DNA of 64,000 nucleotides from Chromobacterium amazonense (lineage in GTDB: Bacteria > Pseudomonadota > Gammaproteobacteria > Burkholderiales > Chromobacteriaceae). The first letter of the stretch is position 1, and each line of letters starts with the position of its first letter. Both the position numbers and the translations under genes were made by a program. The stretch is taken from NCBI RefSeq assembly GCF_001855565.1, contig NZ_MKCR01000008.1:1-64000 (forward strand), in the 5' to 3' direction. Shown here in pieces: positions 35,208-46,004 of the stretch. The notes beneath the pieces were generated by a model. It had not been told where the DNA came from and did not search any database. It saw only the letters and a program-made list of their open reading frames with translations.

Positions 35208-36227
35208 ATGAATCTGATCGAACAACACTGGTACCGGCCGCGCGGCTGGCTGACAGCCCTTCTGGCGCCGCTGGAAGGGCTTTTTGCGCTGCTGGCCGCT
35301 GTCCGCCGGCAGGCGTTCCGCCGCGGCTGGAAGGTGAGCGAGAAGCTGCCGGTGCCGCTGGTGGTGATCGGCAACATCAATGTCGGCGGCGTCGGCAAGA
35401 CGCCGCTGACGCAGGCGCTGCTGCGCGACTTCGCCGCGCGCGGCGTCAAGGTCGGCGTGATCAGCCGCGGCTACGGCGGCAGCGCGGCGACGCCGACCGA
35501 GGTGACGCCGGACAGCGATCCGGCGCAAGTGGGCGACGAGCCGTTGCTGCTGGCGGCCGCCGGCGCGCCGGTGGCGGTCGGGCGAGACCGCGTCGCCGCC
35601 GGCCGCCATCTCCTGGCCTTGCACCCCGATCTCGAACTGATCCTCAGCGACGACGGCCTGCAGCACTACCGCCTGGCGCGCGATCTGGAGATCGTGGTGC
35701 TGGACGGCCGGCGCGGGCTGGGCAATGGCAGGCTGCTGCCCAACGGCCCGCTGCGCGAGCCGCCGTCCCGCTTGCGCAGCGTGGACGCCGTCGTCGTGAA
35801 TGGCGAGGGCGGCGACCTGCCCTTGCCGGGCGGCTTGCCGCGCTTCGCGATGACGCTGCGGGCCGGGCTTTGCCATGCGCTGGACGATCCCGCCAACACG
35901 CGCTCGGCCGCCGATTTCGCCGGGCAGCGGGTGGCGGCGCTGGCTGGCATTGGCCATCCGCAACGGTTTTTCGACACGCTGGCCGGGCAGGGCATCGCGG
36001 TCAGCCGCGCGCTGTCCTTTCCTGATCATCACGCTTTTGCGGCGGGGGATCTGCCCGCCGATGCCGATGCGGTGATCGTCACCAGCAAGGACGCGGTCAA
36101 GCTCGCGCGCGTGCTTCATGAGCCGGCGCAGCGTGCTAGACTATGGGTTTTGCCAGTTCAGGCCATGCTGGCGCCTGATCTGTGCGACTGGATACTAGCC
36201 CGCTTGAAGATGGAACATGGACGCTAA
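35208..36227 (+). CDS. lpxK: Tetraacyldisaccharide 4'-kinase
   Basis: Lipid A kinase of 339 residues; it phosphorylates the 4' position of the lipid A disaccharide at the inner membrane. The Walker A-like loop is [18 protein letters not shown] (about residues 56-73), followed by the [21 protein letters not shown] segment. Its end overlaps the Trm112-like gene by 11 bases. Confidence 0.96.
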   Translation: MNLIEQHWYRPRGWLTALLAPLEGLFALLAAVRRQAFRRGWKVSEKLPVPLVVIGNINVGGVGKTPLTQALLRDFAARGVKVGVISRGYGGSAATPTEVTPDSDPAQVGDEPLLLAAAGAPVAVGRDRVAAGRHLLALHPDLELILSDDGLQHYRLARDLEIVVLDGRRGLGNGRLLPNGPLREPPSRLRSVDAVVVNGEGGDLPLPGGLPRFAMTLRAGLCHALDDPANTRSAADFAGQRVAALAGIGHPQRFFDTLAGQGIAVSRALSFPDHHAFAAGDLPADADAVIVTSKDAVKLARVLHEPAQRARLWVLPVQAMLAPDLCDWILARLKMEHGR

Positions 36228-36399
36228 ATTTCTGGAAATTCTGGTATGCCCGCTGTGCAAAGGCCCGCTGGTGTTCGACAAGAGCAAGGACGAGCTGATT
36301 TGCAAGGGCGACCGCCTGGCCTTCCCGATCAAGGACGGCATCCCGATGATGCTGGAGTCGGAAGCGCGTGAACTGCCGCCCGAAGAAGAAGTGAAATGA
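36217..36399 (+). CDS. ycaR: Trm112-like small zinc-ribbon protein
   Basis: A 60-residue protein of the Trm112/YcaR family, commonly located between lpxK and kdsB. It begins [18 protein letters not shown] with a CPLC pair and has one further Cys ([10 protein letters not shown]), so only part of a zinc ribbon is present. Role uncertain; possibly a methyltransferase partner. It overlaps lpxK by 11 bases and kdsB by 4. Confidence 0.92.
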   Translation: MDAKFLEILVCPLCKGPLVFDKSKDELICKGDRLAFPIKDGIPMMLESEARELPPEEEVK

Positions 36400-37154
36400 G
36401 CGGATTCATCGTGGTGATCCCGGCGCGGCTGGCCTCCAGCCGCCTGCCGGGCAAACCGCTGGCCGACATCGCCGGCAAGCCCATGGTGGTGCGCGTGGCC
36501 GAGCAGGCCGCGAAGAGCCGCGCCGCCCGCGTGGTTGTCGCCACCGACCACGCTGACATCCTGGCCGCCTGCGCCGCGCACGGCGTCGAGGCGGTGCTGA
36601 CCCGCGAAGACCATGCCAGCGGCACCGACCGCCTGGCCGAGGTGGCCGCCAAGCTGGCGCTGCCGGCCGACGCGCGCGTAGTCAATGTCCAGGGCGACGA
36701 GCCGCTGATCGATCCGGCGTTGATCGACCGTTTGGCCGCGCTGCTGGAAGAGACCGACGCGCCGGTGGCGACGCTGGCGCATGCCATCCACGACGCGGCC
36801 GATCACTTCAATCCCAATATCGTGAAAGTGGCGTTGGACAAGCAGGGCCGCGCCTTGTATTTCAGCCGCGCGGCCATCCCGTATGCCCGCGACGCCTACG
36901 CCGCCGACCGTTCGGCGCTGCCCGCCGGTTTGCCGGTTTATCGCCACATCGGCCTGTATGGCTACCGCGCCGGCTTCCTGGCCGACTACGCCAATCTGAC
37001 GCCGGGTCCGCTGGAGCAATACGAAGCGCTGGAACAATTGCGCGTGCTCTGGCATGGTTACAGCATCATGGTGGCGGTGGCGAGCGAGGCGCCGGCCGCC
37101 GGGGTGGACACGCCGGAAGATCTGGAACGGGTGCGCCGGCTGTTCGCGGCCTGA
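36396..37154 (+). CDS. kdsB: CMP-Kdo synthetase (3-deoxy-manno-octulosonate cytidylyltransferase)
   Basis: A 252-residue enzyme that activates Kdo with CTP for LPS inner-core synthesis. The nucleotidyltransferase signature [20 protein letters not shown] is at the N-terminus, with [17 protein letters not shown] about residue 95. Its ATG overlaps the Trm112-like stop (ATGA). Together with kdsC and kdsD at 51-52.7 kb it covers most of the Kdo pathway. Confidence 0.97.
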   Translation: MSGFIVVIPARLASSRLPGKPLADIAGKPMVVRVAEQAAKSRAARVVVATDHADILAACAAHGVEAVLTREDHASGTDRLAEVAAKLALPADARVVNVQGDEPLIDPALIDRLAALLEETDAPVATLAHAIHDAADHFNPNIVKVALDKQGRALYFSRAAIPYARDAYAADRSALPAGLPVYRHIGLYGYRAGFLADYANLTPGPLEQYEALEQLRVLWHGYSIMVAVASEAPAAGVDTPEDLERVRRLFAA

Positions 37155-37187
37155 GGGGCTAACACGCCGACAACACGGTCGAGCTGA

Positions 37188-37946
<759 letters not shown>

Positions 37947-37968
37947 TCCGGCGGCAGACCTGAAGCGC

Positions 37969-37993
37969 AAGCGGGCCATGGGCCCGCTTTTTG
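37969..37993 (+). terminator. Terminator of adk
   Basis: Stem AAGCGGGCC/GGCCCGCTT with loop ATG and TTTTT following on the plus strand. Confidence 0.88.
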
Positions 37994-38114
37994 TTTGCGC
38001 AAAACGCTGGTTTCAGGTCGGTGGAAGAGGGACAATGGAACCCGGCGGAGCCATGGCGGCTCCAAGCAATTTGCGTGACGAGGCCGGCCGAGGGGGCCGG
38101 GCGGGGATAAGAAT

Positions 38115-38732
38115 ATGTATCACGGGGAACGTTTCAACGGCTATTCCCATTTGGCCGGCACGGTGCTGGCGATAGCCGGGCTGGTGGTGTTGGTGGTGGA
38201 GGCGGCATCGCAACGCGATCCGTGGAAGATCGTCAGCTTCAGCCTGTATGGCGGCACGCTGGTGACGCTGTATCTGATTTCTACGCTGTATCACAGCTTC
38301 CAGGGCCGGGCCAAGGCCATTCTGCAGAAGTGCGACCACTCCGCGATCTATCTCTTGATTGCCGGCAGCTACACGCCGTTCGCCTTGGTGACGCTGCGCG
38401 GCGCCTGGGGCTGGACGCTGTTCGGGTTGAGCTGGGGCTTGGCTTTGTTCGGCATTGTGCAGGAGCTGACGCTGGGCCGGCGCACCCGTGTGTTGTCGAT
38501 GATTCTATACGTGGCGATGGGTTGGCTGGTGTTGATCGCCATCGAGCCGCTGATCGAGGCGTTGGCGCCGGGCGGGTTGTTCTGGCTGGCGTTGGGCGGC
38601 GTGCTGTACAGCGTCGGCATATACTGGTTTTTGAACGACGAAAAGATCCGCCACGGGCACGGCATATGGCACTTGTTCGTGCTGGGCGGTAGCATCTGCC
38701 AGTATATGTGCGTGTTGAACTACGTCGCCTGA
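38115..38732 (+). CDS. trhA: Hemolysin III / PAQR family membrane protein
   Basis: A 205-residue seven-helix membrane protein of the hemolysin III (PAQR-related) family. Conserved metal-ligand histidines are seen in GERFNGYSHLAGTVL, LISTLYHSFQGR with KCDHSAIYLLIAGSYTPF, and near the end GIWHLFVLGGS. Despite the name, bacterial members are linked to membrane lipid homeostasis and not to lysis. Monocistronic. Confidence 0.92.
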   Translation: MYHGERFNGYSHLAGTVLAIAGLVVLVVEAASQRDPWKIVSFSLYGGTLVTLYLISTLYHSFQGRAKAILQKCDHSAIYLLIAGSYTPFALVTLRGAWGWTLFGLSWGLALFGIVQELTLGRRTRVLSMILYVAMGWLVLIAIEPLIEALAPGGLFWLALGGVLYSVGIYWFLNDEKIRHGHGIWHLFVLGGSICQYMCVLNYVA

Positions 38733-38753
38733 CGGCTTGGGGCCTGAATCGAT

Positions 38754-38784
38754 AAAAACGGCAGCCAGAACAGGCTGCCGTTTG
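38754..38784. terminator. Bidirectional terminator between trhA and the HD-GYP gene
   Basis: Stem AAACGGCAGCC/GGCTGCCGTTT (38756-38766, 38773-38783). There is an A run on the left, serving the minus-strand gene, and a T-rich run on the right. Confidence 0.82.
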
Positions 38785-38800
38785 CTTTGCTTGAAACCGG

Positions 38801-40393
38801 CTAGTCGCCAAACTTGACCGGCAATCTGTCCTCCTCCACCAGCCGGCTCAGCGCGGCGACCACCAGCGGGTCGAACTGGTTGCCGGCGCGGCCGTTGATG
38901 TATTTCATGGTCTCTTCCATGCTCCACGGCTCCTTGTACGGCCGCTTGTTGAGCAGCGCGTCGAACACGTCCACCACGGCGACGATGCGCGCCGACAGCG
39001 GAATGTCCTGGCCCTTCAGCTTGCGCGGGTAGCCGTTGCCGTCATAGTGTTCGTGGTGGCCGCCGGCGATTTCCGAGCCTAGCGACAGATAGCTGATGCC
39101 CTCCACCAGCTTGGCCGACTTGGCCAGGATCTGCGCGCCGATGGTGGCGTGCTGTTCCATGATGGCGCGTTCCTCCGGATCCAGCTTGCCGGGTTTCAGC
39201 AGGATGTGGTCGGGCGTCGCCACCTTTCCGATGTCGTGCAGGATGCTGGCCATGCCTATCATGTCCAAGAACTCGCGATGCATCAGGTCAGGGTAGTGAT
39301 TGCTCATCAGCATTTCCTGCGCGATGGCGTCGGTCAGCTTCTGTACCCGCAGCACGTGCTCGCCGGTGTCGGTGTCGCGGAATTCGGCCAGGTCTGCCAG
39401 CGCCACCACGGTGGCTTCTTGCGCGCTGCGCAGCTGGTTGTACAGGTAGAGATTGTCGTAAGCCGCTGAGATGCGTTGGCAGAACACGTCCAGCAGGTCG
39501 CACTCCACCGAATCCAGCGGCCATTGCGGCATGAAGTGCACGGCGAACTCGCGCCGGTTGCGCGAGGAAATGTACAGCACATCGTAAGGATGCTGATAGA
39601 TGCTGCGCTTTTCGCGGAACACTTGCAGGAAGATGGCCTGCAGCTTGGGTTCGCCGGACAGGTCGCCCTTGTCCGCCAGATATTCGTAAGCGCCGGAAAC
39701 GGCCAGGATTTCCAGCTCCGGCCGGCCGACGTGGTTCTCGTTGCGCACGCACAGAATGCCGTCGGTGCCGATGTCGAGCAGGGCGCTGATCTGGCGCAGC
39801 ACGCCGGAGGCGAACTCGCGCAGCGAGTGCAGCTGGTACAGATCCGACGCGCTTTCCAGTATTTTGGCCAGCCCCTGCCGGTTCTTTTCCAGCGACACCA
39901 TGTTTTCATAGGCCCGCAGCGAGGCGATGGTGGTGGTGAACAGCTTCTGCGTGGTCAGCTCGGTTTTGGTCTTGTAGTCGTTGATATCGTAGTTGAGGAT
40001 GACTTCCTGTTCCGGCGCCTGGCCGGGCTGGCCGGTGCGCAACACGATGCGAACCACGCCATTCGCCAGCTCTTCGCGGATGCGGTGCACCAGCCTGAGG
40101 CCGGCATCCTCGCTTTCCATCACCACGTCCAGCATGATCAGCGCGATGTCGGCATGCTGTCTCAGCAACTGGAAGGCCTCGCCGCCGCTATAGGCGCTCA
40201 GCAGCTCCAGGGGGCGCTCCTTGTAGCTGATGCCGCGCAGCGCGATGCGGGTGGCGGTGTGCACGTCCTTCTCGTCGTCGACGATCAGCACCTTCCACGG
40301 CTTTCGCATCTCGGAAGGGCGGGTCGGAACGTCGCCGTCGCCATCGTCCAGCAACCAGTTGTCTTCGTCGGGAGGCAGGGTTTCGTTGCTCAT
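38801..40393 (-). CDS. Response regulator with HD-GYP c-di-GMP phosphodiesterase output
   Basis: A 530-residue cytoplasmic regulator. Domains in order: an N-terminal acidic tail; a receiver domain at about residues 30-150 (KVLIVDDEKDVHTATRIALR, phosphoacceptor Asp in ALIMLDVVMES, Lys in NDYKTK); a DUF3369-like sensory middle (about 170-320); and an HD-GYP domain from about 335. The latter shows SILHDIGKVATPDHIL, HHEHYDGNGYPRKLKG and VVDVFDALLNKRPYK, with the metal-binding HD and the GYP-type motif intact, so cyclic-di-GMP hydrolysis is expected. It overlaps the histidine kinase gene by 4 bases. Confidence 0.94.
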   Translation of the reverse strand: MSNETLPPDEDNWLLDDGDGDVPTRPSEMRKPWKVLIVDDEKDVHTATRIALRGISYKERPLELLSAYSGGEAFQLLRQHADIALIMLDVVMESEDAGLRLVHRIREELANGVVRIVLRTGQPGQAPEQEVILNYDINDYKTKTELTTQKLFTTTIASLRAYENMVSLEKNRQGLAKILESASDLYQLHSLREFASGVLRQISALLDIGTDGILCVRNENHVGRPELEILAVSGAYEYLADKGDLSGEPKLQAIFLQVFREKRSIYQHPYDVLYISSRNRREFAVHFMPQWPLDSVECDLLDVFCQRISAAYDNLYLYNQLRSAQEATVVALADLAEFRDTDTGEHVLRVQKLTDAIAQEMLMSNHYPDLMHREFLDMIGMASILHDIGKVATPDHILLKPGKLDPEERAIMEQHATIGAQILAKSAKLVEGISYLSLGSEIAGGHHEHYDGNGYPRKLKGQDIPLSARIVAVVDVFDALLNKRPYKEPWSMEETMKYINGRAGNQFDPLVVAALSRLVEEDRLPVKFGD

Positions 40394-41937
40394 GCCACAT
40401 TCTCCTTATGCTGGACCGTCGGGGCGATGCACGGCATCTCCAGTTTGAAGCGGGTGCCTTGTCCCAGCTCGCTGTGCACTTCGATGTTACCGCCCAGCCG
40501 CTGCCGAACGATGTTGTAGACGATGTTCAGGCCCAGCCCGCTGCCGCCGCTGCCGCGGCGCGTTGTGAAGAACGGGTCGAAAATGCGTCCCAGGTTCTCC
40601 GCCGCGATGCCCTTGCCGTTGTCGCTGATGGCCAGGGAGACATGTTGGTCGTCGCGGCGATGAGCTTCTATCAGGATGACACCGGCTATTTCGCCGCTTT
40701 CATAGCCGTGAATCAGCGCGTTCACAACCAGATTGGTCAGTACCTGTGCCAGGGCGCCGGGATAGCTATCCAGCAGGATGTCTTCTTCGCATTGTATGTC
40801 GATATTGACCTTGGTGTGCTTGAAGCGCGGCTTCAAGCTGGTGATCACTTCGTTCAGGTAGTCGTGCAGGTGGAAGCTGCGGCGCGCCTCGCTGGTCTGG
40901 TCCACGGCCACCTGCTTGAAACTGTGGATCAGGTTGGCGGCGCGTTCGGAATTGGCCAGGATCAGCTCGCAGCACTCCTGAGCCGTCTCCAGATAGCTCT
41001 GGAAGTCGCTTTTCTTGACGTTGCCGCTCTCCAGCTTGCCGGTGATGTGGGACGTGGCGGTGCCCAGATGCGAGGCGGCGGTCAGCGTGATGCCGACCGG
41101 CGTGTTGATTTCGTGGGCGACGCCGGCCACCAGGCTCCCAAGCGAGGCCATCTTTTCCGCCTCCACCAGGGTTTCTTGCGTGGCGATCAATTGGCTGTAG
41201 GCCTGCTGCGCTTTTTCCTTTTCCTCGCGGGCGGTGGCCTCCGCCGCCGTCCGTTTCACCAGGTCGGCGGCGGTCCGTGCCACGATGCGGTTGAAGCCGT
41301 TGACGATGCCGCCGATTTCGTCGTCCGCCAGATGGGTGATCTGGGCGCCGCTGGCGTCCGGCGCGCGGATGGCGGTGTTCAGCGCCTGCTGCAGTTTGGC
41401 CAGCGGCTGGAAGATGAAGCGTTGCAGGTTGAACGACATGATGAAGAAGATCATGCCGTCCAGCAGCAGGATCTGGGCGATGATGGTGATCAGGTGCTGG
41501 TTTTCCCGCGCGCGCAAGGCCTCGTGCGACAGGTAGACGGTGGCGGTGCCCAGGTGTTCCTTGCCCTGATAGATGATGGGGATGCCGAGCACATCGTCCG
41601 CCTTGGGATGCTCGTTGGGCAGCATGTCGCGCAGATTGCCGTTGTTGTCGCGCGTGCGCCCCAGGTTCAGGCCGCTTTCTCCCTTGACGTTGATGGCGAT
41701 CACGGACGGCCAGCTCAATTCGCTGTCCAGCGCCAGCCTGACGTTCTCATCGTCGAGTTGCCATATGCCGTGGGGCAGCGACAACGACAAGCGAGAGCGC
41801 ACCGCTGCGCGTTGGGTTTGGAAATCGCTCTGGTCTATCCCGTAGTCGTGTAGGTAGGAATACAGGCCGGTGCTGCCCAGAATGACAGTGATCCAGGCCA
41901 TCAGCCATAGCATAAGCCTTGTCTTGATGCTTTTCAT
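40390..41937 (-). CDS. Membrane sensor histidine kinase, partner of the HD-GYP regulator
   Basis: A 515-residue sensor kinase. A first membrane helix at residues 7-27 and a second at about 150-170 frame a periplasmic sensor of about 120 residues. A HAMP region follows, then a short coiled coil, the phosphorylated His in GVAHEINTPVGITL, and an HATPase domain (NLVVNALIHG, ISDNGKGIA, FFTTRRGSGGSGLGLNIVY). It overlaps the response regulator by ATGA, so the two form a two-component pair that would change c-di-GMP levels. The signal is unknown. Confidence 0.94.
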   Translation of the reverse strand: MKSIKTRLMLWLMAWITVILGSTGLYSYLHDYGIDQSDFQTQRAAVRSRLSLSLPHGIWQLDDENVRLALDSELSWPSVIAINVKGESGLNLGRTRDNNGNLRDMLPNEHPKADDVLGIPIIYQGKEHLGTATVYLSHEALRARENQHLITIIAQILLLDGMIFFIMSFNLQRFIFQPLAKLQQALNTAIRAPDASGAQITHLADDEIGGIVNGFNRIVARTAADLVKRTAAEATAREEKEKAQQAYSQLIATQETLVEAEKMASLGSLVAGVAHEINTPVGITLTAASHLGTATSHITGKLESGNVKKSDFQSYLETAQECCELILANSERAANLIHSFKQVAVDQTSEARRSFHLHDYLNEVITSLKPRFKHTKVNIDIQCEEDILLDSYPGALAQVLTNLVVNALIHGYESGEIAGVILIEAHRRDDQHVSLAISDNGKGIAAENLGRIFDPFFTTRRGSGGSGLGLNIVYNIVRQRLGGNIEVHSELGQGTRFKLEMPCIAPTVQHKENVA

Positions 41938-42045
41938 GGTGCCTGCTTAGTCGTGCCCTCACAGTCAATCGTAGGCAGATCGGGCGTGAATTTCCATGAG
42001 TGATCGAATCGGAGGCCGCAAGCCTAGGCGCGTTTCAGCGCCGAC

Positions 42046-42969
42046 TCAGCTCTGGCCGTCCGCCAACTGCGCCCGCGCGCGGCGGCCCAGCGGCAGTTTT
42101 TGCGCCGCCAATCCGCCCAGTATCAATGCCAGCCCCAGCAGCGTCGATGTCAGAATGGCCTCGCCGACGAGCAGGTGGATCAGCAGCAGCGAGGCCAGCG
42201 GCGACAGGAAAATCAGATTGGCGATGCTGGCGGTGCTGCGCGTCAGCTTCATCGCCGTCAGCCACAGCACGAAGGTGAAGCCCATTTCCAGCGCGCCGAC
42301 GTAGGCGGCGCCGGCCAGTCCCTGCCAGGCCGGCAGCGCCAGCTGGCCGTGCCAGGCGCACCACGCCAGGCTCAAGGGCAGGCTGCAGGCGAAGTTCAGC
42401 GTCAGGCCCAGCACCGGTTCGCGCGCGTCGCGGGTATTGAAGATCCAGTAGCCGGCCCACAGCAGCGTCGAGCACAGCGCCAGCAGAACGCCCAACTGGT
42501 TGGAGAAGCGCAGTTCCAGCAATTGGCCGCGGGTGCCGATCACGAGCACGCCGAGGTAGCAGATCAGCGCCGCCGCCGCGTCCTGCAGCCGCAGCGCCTG
42601 TTTCAGCAGCGGCACGGCCAGCAGTGTCATGGTCAGCGCCCAGGTGTAGTTGATCGCCTGCGCCTCCTGCGCCGGCAAGAGGGAATACGCCTGGAACAGC
42701 ACAAGATAGTAGGCGAACGGGTTGACGGCCCCGAGCAGCAGGGAGCTTTTCCAATGCGCCCGGAACGCCGCGGCCAGTTCCGGCAGGCGGCGCTGCCAGG
42801 CCAGGATGGACAGCAGGGCCAACAGCGAGGCGATGCTGGCGTACAGCAGCAGTTGCATCGGACTGAGGTATTGCAGGCTGAGCTTGAAGGCGCTGGCGAC
42901 GGTGGACCAGGCCAACACGGCGCCCAGGCCGAAGGCATAGGCTTTTTTCTGGTTATGCTGGAGCGACAA
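42046..42969 (-). CDS. EamA/DMT family transporter
   Basis: A 307-residue drug/metabolite transporter with about ten hydrophobic helices in two EamA repeats. It appears to start with TTG at 42969, giving MSLQHNQKKAYAFGLGAVLA, because CCGGAGAG lies five bases upstream; the next Met is past the first helix. Longer frames start in unrelated sequence. Substrate unknown. Confidence 0.87.
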   Translation of the reverse strand: MSLQHNQKKAYAFGLGAVLAWSTVASAFKLSLQYLSPMQLLLYASIASLLALLSILAWQRRLPELAAAFRAHWKSSLLLGAVNPFAYYLVLFQAYSLLPAQEAQAINYTWALTMTLLAVPLLKQALRLQDAAAALICYLGVLVIGTRGQLLELRFSNQLGVLLALCSTLLWAGYWIFNTRDAREPVLGLTLNFACSLPLSLAWCAWHGQLALPAWQGLAGAAYVGALEMGFTFVLWLTAMKLTRSTASIANLIFLSPLASLLLIHLLVGEAILTSTLLGLALILGGLAAQKLPLGRRARAQLADGQS

Positions 42970-43040
42970 GACAACTCTCCGGAGGGTGGGGTGCCTGGTC
43001 GATGTTAACCACAAACCGCGGTCGGCGGCAAAGGCGGCGT

Positions 43041-44507
43041 TCAGCGCGCGGCGAGCAGCCTGTTGGCGACGCGGCTGATTCGTTCCGCCGTGGCGGAGGC
43101 GGCCAGGCCTATCGGTCCGCCGGCTTCGAGACGATAGTCGTCGCCGGCCAGACCGTGCAGGCACACCGCCAGCGCGGCGGCTTCAAATGCCGGCAGGCGC
43201 TGCGCCAGCAGGGCGGCGAGCAGGCCGGTCAGCACGTCGCCCTGGCCGGCCACGGCCAATTCCGGCCCGCCGCTGGCATTGACCAGGTAGTAGCCGTCAG
43301 GCCGAACAATCAGGCTGCCGGCCCCTTTCAGGACGACGACGCAGTGGAAACGCGCCGCCAGCTCGCGCGCATGCCGCACCCGGTCGGCCTGAACGGCCGC
43401 GGTGTCCAGCCCCAGCAGACGCGCCGCTTCCGCCGGGTGCGGCGTGAGGATGGTCGGGAAGGGGCGAGCGGCCAGTTTGGTGGCCAGCGCCGGACGGGCG
43501 GCCAATAGATTCAGCGCGTCTGCGTCCAGCACCAGGGGCTGGGTTTGCGCCAGCGTCTGCTCCAGCAGTTGCTCGGCCCAAGGCTGCTGCCCCAGGCCAG
43601 GGCCGACGGCGATGACGTCCGCGCTCGGCAGCGCAGCCATTTCGTCGACCGGGCGTATCATCAGTTCCGGCGTGGTCGGGTCCACCGGCAGCCGGTCGTC
43701 CAGCGGGCACAGATAGACTTTGCCCGCGCCGCCGCGCAGCGCGCTGCGTCCGGCCAGCAAGACCGCGCCCAGCATGCCCGGCGCGCCGCCCAGGATGCAG
43801 ACGCCCCCATAGCTGCCTTTGTGGCTGTCGCGCGGCCGGGCCAGCGGCGAGACGTCGGGCGCATTCAGCGCGCCTTCGGCCGGAGGGTATAGATTGGCCG
43901 GGCAGTCCAAGCGGGCCAGCGTCACCGCGCCGGCCAAGTCTGCGCCAGAGCCGCCAAACAGGCCCGGCTTATGGCAGAGGAAGGTCAAGGTGTGGTCGGC
44001 GCGCAGGGCCGCGCCCAGCGGCTGGCCGGTATAGGCATCCAGGCCGCTGGGGCAATCCAGCGCCAGCTTGGGGCAGGCCAGGGCGTTCAGCGCATGCATC
44101 AGCCGCTGCCAGCTTGCGTCCAGAGGCCGCGACAAGCCGATGCCGAACAAGCCGTCGATCAGCAGGGCCGGCGCCGGATAGTCATCCGGCAGGGTTGCCA
44201 AGATGGCGAGGCCGGCCTGTTCCGCCGCCAGGCGCGCCGCTTGGCAGGCCGCGCTGGCCGGCGGCGACGGTTGCAAGATGTCGAGCCGGTAGCCGCGCTG
44301 ATGCAGCGCCAGCGCGGCGTACAAGGCGTCGCCGCCGTTGTTGCCGGAGCCGGCGCAAACCAGCAGCCGAGAGGCGGCGGGGACGCGCTGAGCAGTCCAG
44401 TCGGCGGCGGCCTGCGCTGCGCGGGGCATCAGGTTCAGTCCGGCGGCTTCGGCGGACTGCTCCAGCTGACGCAGCCCTTGCAGGCTGAGGATAGGGCCGC
44501 CGTCCAT
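43041..44507 (-). CDS. nnr: Bifunctional NAD(P)H-hydrate epimerase / ADP-dependent dehydratase
   Basis: A 488-residue repair enzyme for hydrated NAD(P)H. The N-terminal YjeF epimerase domain (about 1-210) has VCAGSGNNGGDALYAALAL. The C-terminal ribokinase-like dehydratase (about 225-480) has GSYGGVCILGGAPGMLGAVL and AVAGQGDVLTGLLAALLAQ. The start at 44507 (MDGGPILSLQGLRQLEQSAE) has GGGGAGA upstream and lies 2 bases after the ubiX stop. Confidence 0.94.
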   Translation of the reverse strand: MDGGPILSLQGLRQLEQSAEAAGLNLMPRAAQAAADWTAQRVPAASRLLVCAGSGNNGGDALYAALALHQRGYRLDILQPSPPASAACQAARLAAEQAGLAILATLPDDYPAPALLIDGLFGIGLSRPLDASWQRLMHALNALACPKLALDCPSGLDAYTGQPLGAALRADHTLTFLCHKPGLFGGSGADLAGAVTLARLDCPANLYPPAEGALNAPDVSPLARPRDSHKGSYGGVCILGGAPGMLGAVLLAGRSALRGGAGKVYLCPLDDRLPVDPTTPELMIRPVDEMAALPSADVIAVGPGLGQQPWAEQLLEQTLAQTQPLVLDADALNLLAARPALATKLAARPFPTILTPHPAEAARLLGLDTAAVQADRVRHARELAARFHCVVVLKGAGSLIVRPDGYYLVNASGGPELAVAGQGDVLTGLLAALLAQRLPAFEAAALAVCLHGLAGDDYRLEAGGPIGLAASATAERISRVANRLLAAR

Positions 44508-44509
44508 GC

Positions 44510-45118
44510 TTATTCTCCCCAGCGCGGCGTCAGCGTCTGCTCCACGCCCAATTGATCCAGCACGCGCGAGACGACGAAATCCACCATGTCGTCCACGCTC
44601 TTGGGATGAGTATAGAAGCCGGGGGAGGGCGGCAGAATCACCACGCCCAGGCGCGCCAGTTCCAGCATGTTTTCCAGGTGGATGGCCGATAGCGGGGTTT
44701 CGCGCGGCACCAGCACCAGCTTGCGCTGCTCCTTGATGCAGACGTCGGCTGCGCGTTCGATCAGGTTGTCGCTCATGCCGTGGCGGATGGCCGCCAGTGT
44801 GCCCATGGAGCACGGGCACACCACCATGGCGTCCGGCGGGTTGGAACCGGAGGCGGCCGGCGCGAACCATTCCTCGCGGCCGTAAACTTCCAGCAGTTCC
44901 GGCGCGGCCGGATAGCGCTGTAGCAGCCAGGCTTTCATTTCCGCCGGGCGCGATGGCAGCGTCAGTTCCATTTCCTGCTTGGCCACGATCTGCGCGGCTT
45001 GCGAATACAGCACCCACACCCGGATGCCTGCGGCGAGCAGGGTTTCGATCAGGCGCAGGCCGTAGGGCAGGCCGGAGGCGCCGGTAAGGGCGACGGTGAC
45101 GGTTTGGCGGCGGGACAT
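44510..45118 (-). CDS. ubiX: Flavin prenyltransferase UbiX
   Basis: A 202-residue enzyme that makes the prenylated FMN cofactor for the UbiD decarboxylase of ubiquinone synthesis. It shows VALTGASGLPYGLRLIETLL at the N-terminus, VVCPCSMGTLAAIRHGMSDN in the middle, and LVLVPRETPLSAIHLENMLE. It is probably co-transcribed with nnr. With coq7 at 9.5 kb it is a second ubiquinone gene in the window. Confidence 0.97.
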   Translation of the reverse strand: MSRRQTVTVALTGASGLPYGLRLIETLLAAGIRVWVLYSQAAQIVAKQEMELTLPSRPAEMKAWLLQRYPAAPELLEVYGREEWFAPAASGSNPPDAMVVCPCSMGTLAAIRHGMSDNLIERAADVCIKEQRKLVLVPRETPLSAIHLENMLELARLGVVILPPSPGFYTHPKSVDDMVDFVVSRVLDQLGVEQTLTPRWGE

Positions 45119-45161
45119 CGGGGGCAGTCTCCAGGGGCGGGCGTTGCCGCCTGTCTCCTGT

Positions 45162-46004
45162 TCAGTGGTCGGGGTGCAACTGGCGGTGGCGCACCAGCAC
45201 TTGCTGGTCGGCGAAGGCGCGGGCCAGGCTTTCGATGATGAAGACCGAGCGGTGCTGGCCGCCGGTGCAGCCGACGGCCACCGTCAGGTAGCTGCGGTTT
45301 TCCTTGCTGTAGCAGGGCAGCCACTTGGCGACCAGCGACTGGATGTCGTTTATCATGTCGGCCACTTCGGCGTGCTTGGCGAAGAAGTCGACGATGGGCT
45401 GGTCGCGTCCGGTCAGCGGGCGCAGCAGCGGATCGTAATACGGGTTGGGCAGGCAGCGGGCGTCGAACACGAAATCGGCGTCCTGCGGCACGCCATGCTT
45501 GAAGCCGAAGGATTGGAAAATCAGCGTCAGCCGGCTGCTGTCGGCGTCCACCAGTTCGCGTATCCAGCTGCGCAGCGCGTTGGCCGACAGCTCGCTGGTG
45601 TCGATGCGGGTGCCGAGTTCCTGCACTCCGCCCAGCATTTCCTGTTCGACCTGTATGCTCTCTTCCACGGTGATGCCGGAGCCGGCCAGCGGATGGCGGC
45701 GGCGGGTCTCGGAGAAGCGCTTGACCAGCGTGGCCGGCTTGGCTTCCAGAAACAGCAGGCGCACGTCTATGCCTTGGCCGCGCAGCTGCGTCACCACTTG
45801 CGGCAGCGCGCCCAGCGACGGGCCGGAGCGGGTGTCGACGCTGATGGCGATGTCGCTGTAGCCGAACTCCTCATACATGGCCATGGCCTCCGGCAGCATA
45901 TTGGCCGGCAGATTGTCCACGCAGTAAAAGCCGGAGTCCTCCAGCGCGCGCAAGGCCACGGATTTGCCGGAGCCGGACAGGCCGCTAATCAATATCAGGC
46001 GCAT
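45162..46004 (-). CDS. rapZ: RNase adapter protein RapZ
   Basis: A 280-residue nucleotide-binding protein. In E. coli it guides RNase E to sRNA GlmZ and so controls glucosamine-6-phosphate synthase. Walker A GLSGSGKS lies at residues 8-15; the C-terminal [19 protein letters not shown] is the conserved phosphate-sugar-sensing segment. It overlaps hprK by 20 bases and is the last gene of the rpoN cluster. Confidence 0.96.
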   Translation of the reverse strand: MRLILISGLSGSGKSVALRALEDSGFYCVDNLPANMLPEAMAMYEEFGYSDIAISVDTRSGPSLGALPQVVTQLRGQGIDVRLLFLEAKPATLVKRFSETRRRHPLAGSGITVEESIQVEQEMLGGVQELGTRIDTSELSANALRSWIRELVDADSSRLTLIFQSFGFKHGVPQDADFVFDARCLPNPYYDPLLRPLTGRDQPIVDFFAKHAEVADMINDIQSLVAKWLPCYSKENRSYLTVAVGCTGGQHRSVFIIESLARAFADQQVLVRHRQLHPDH

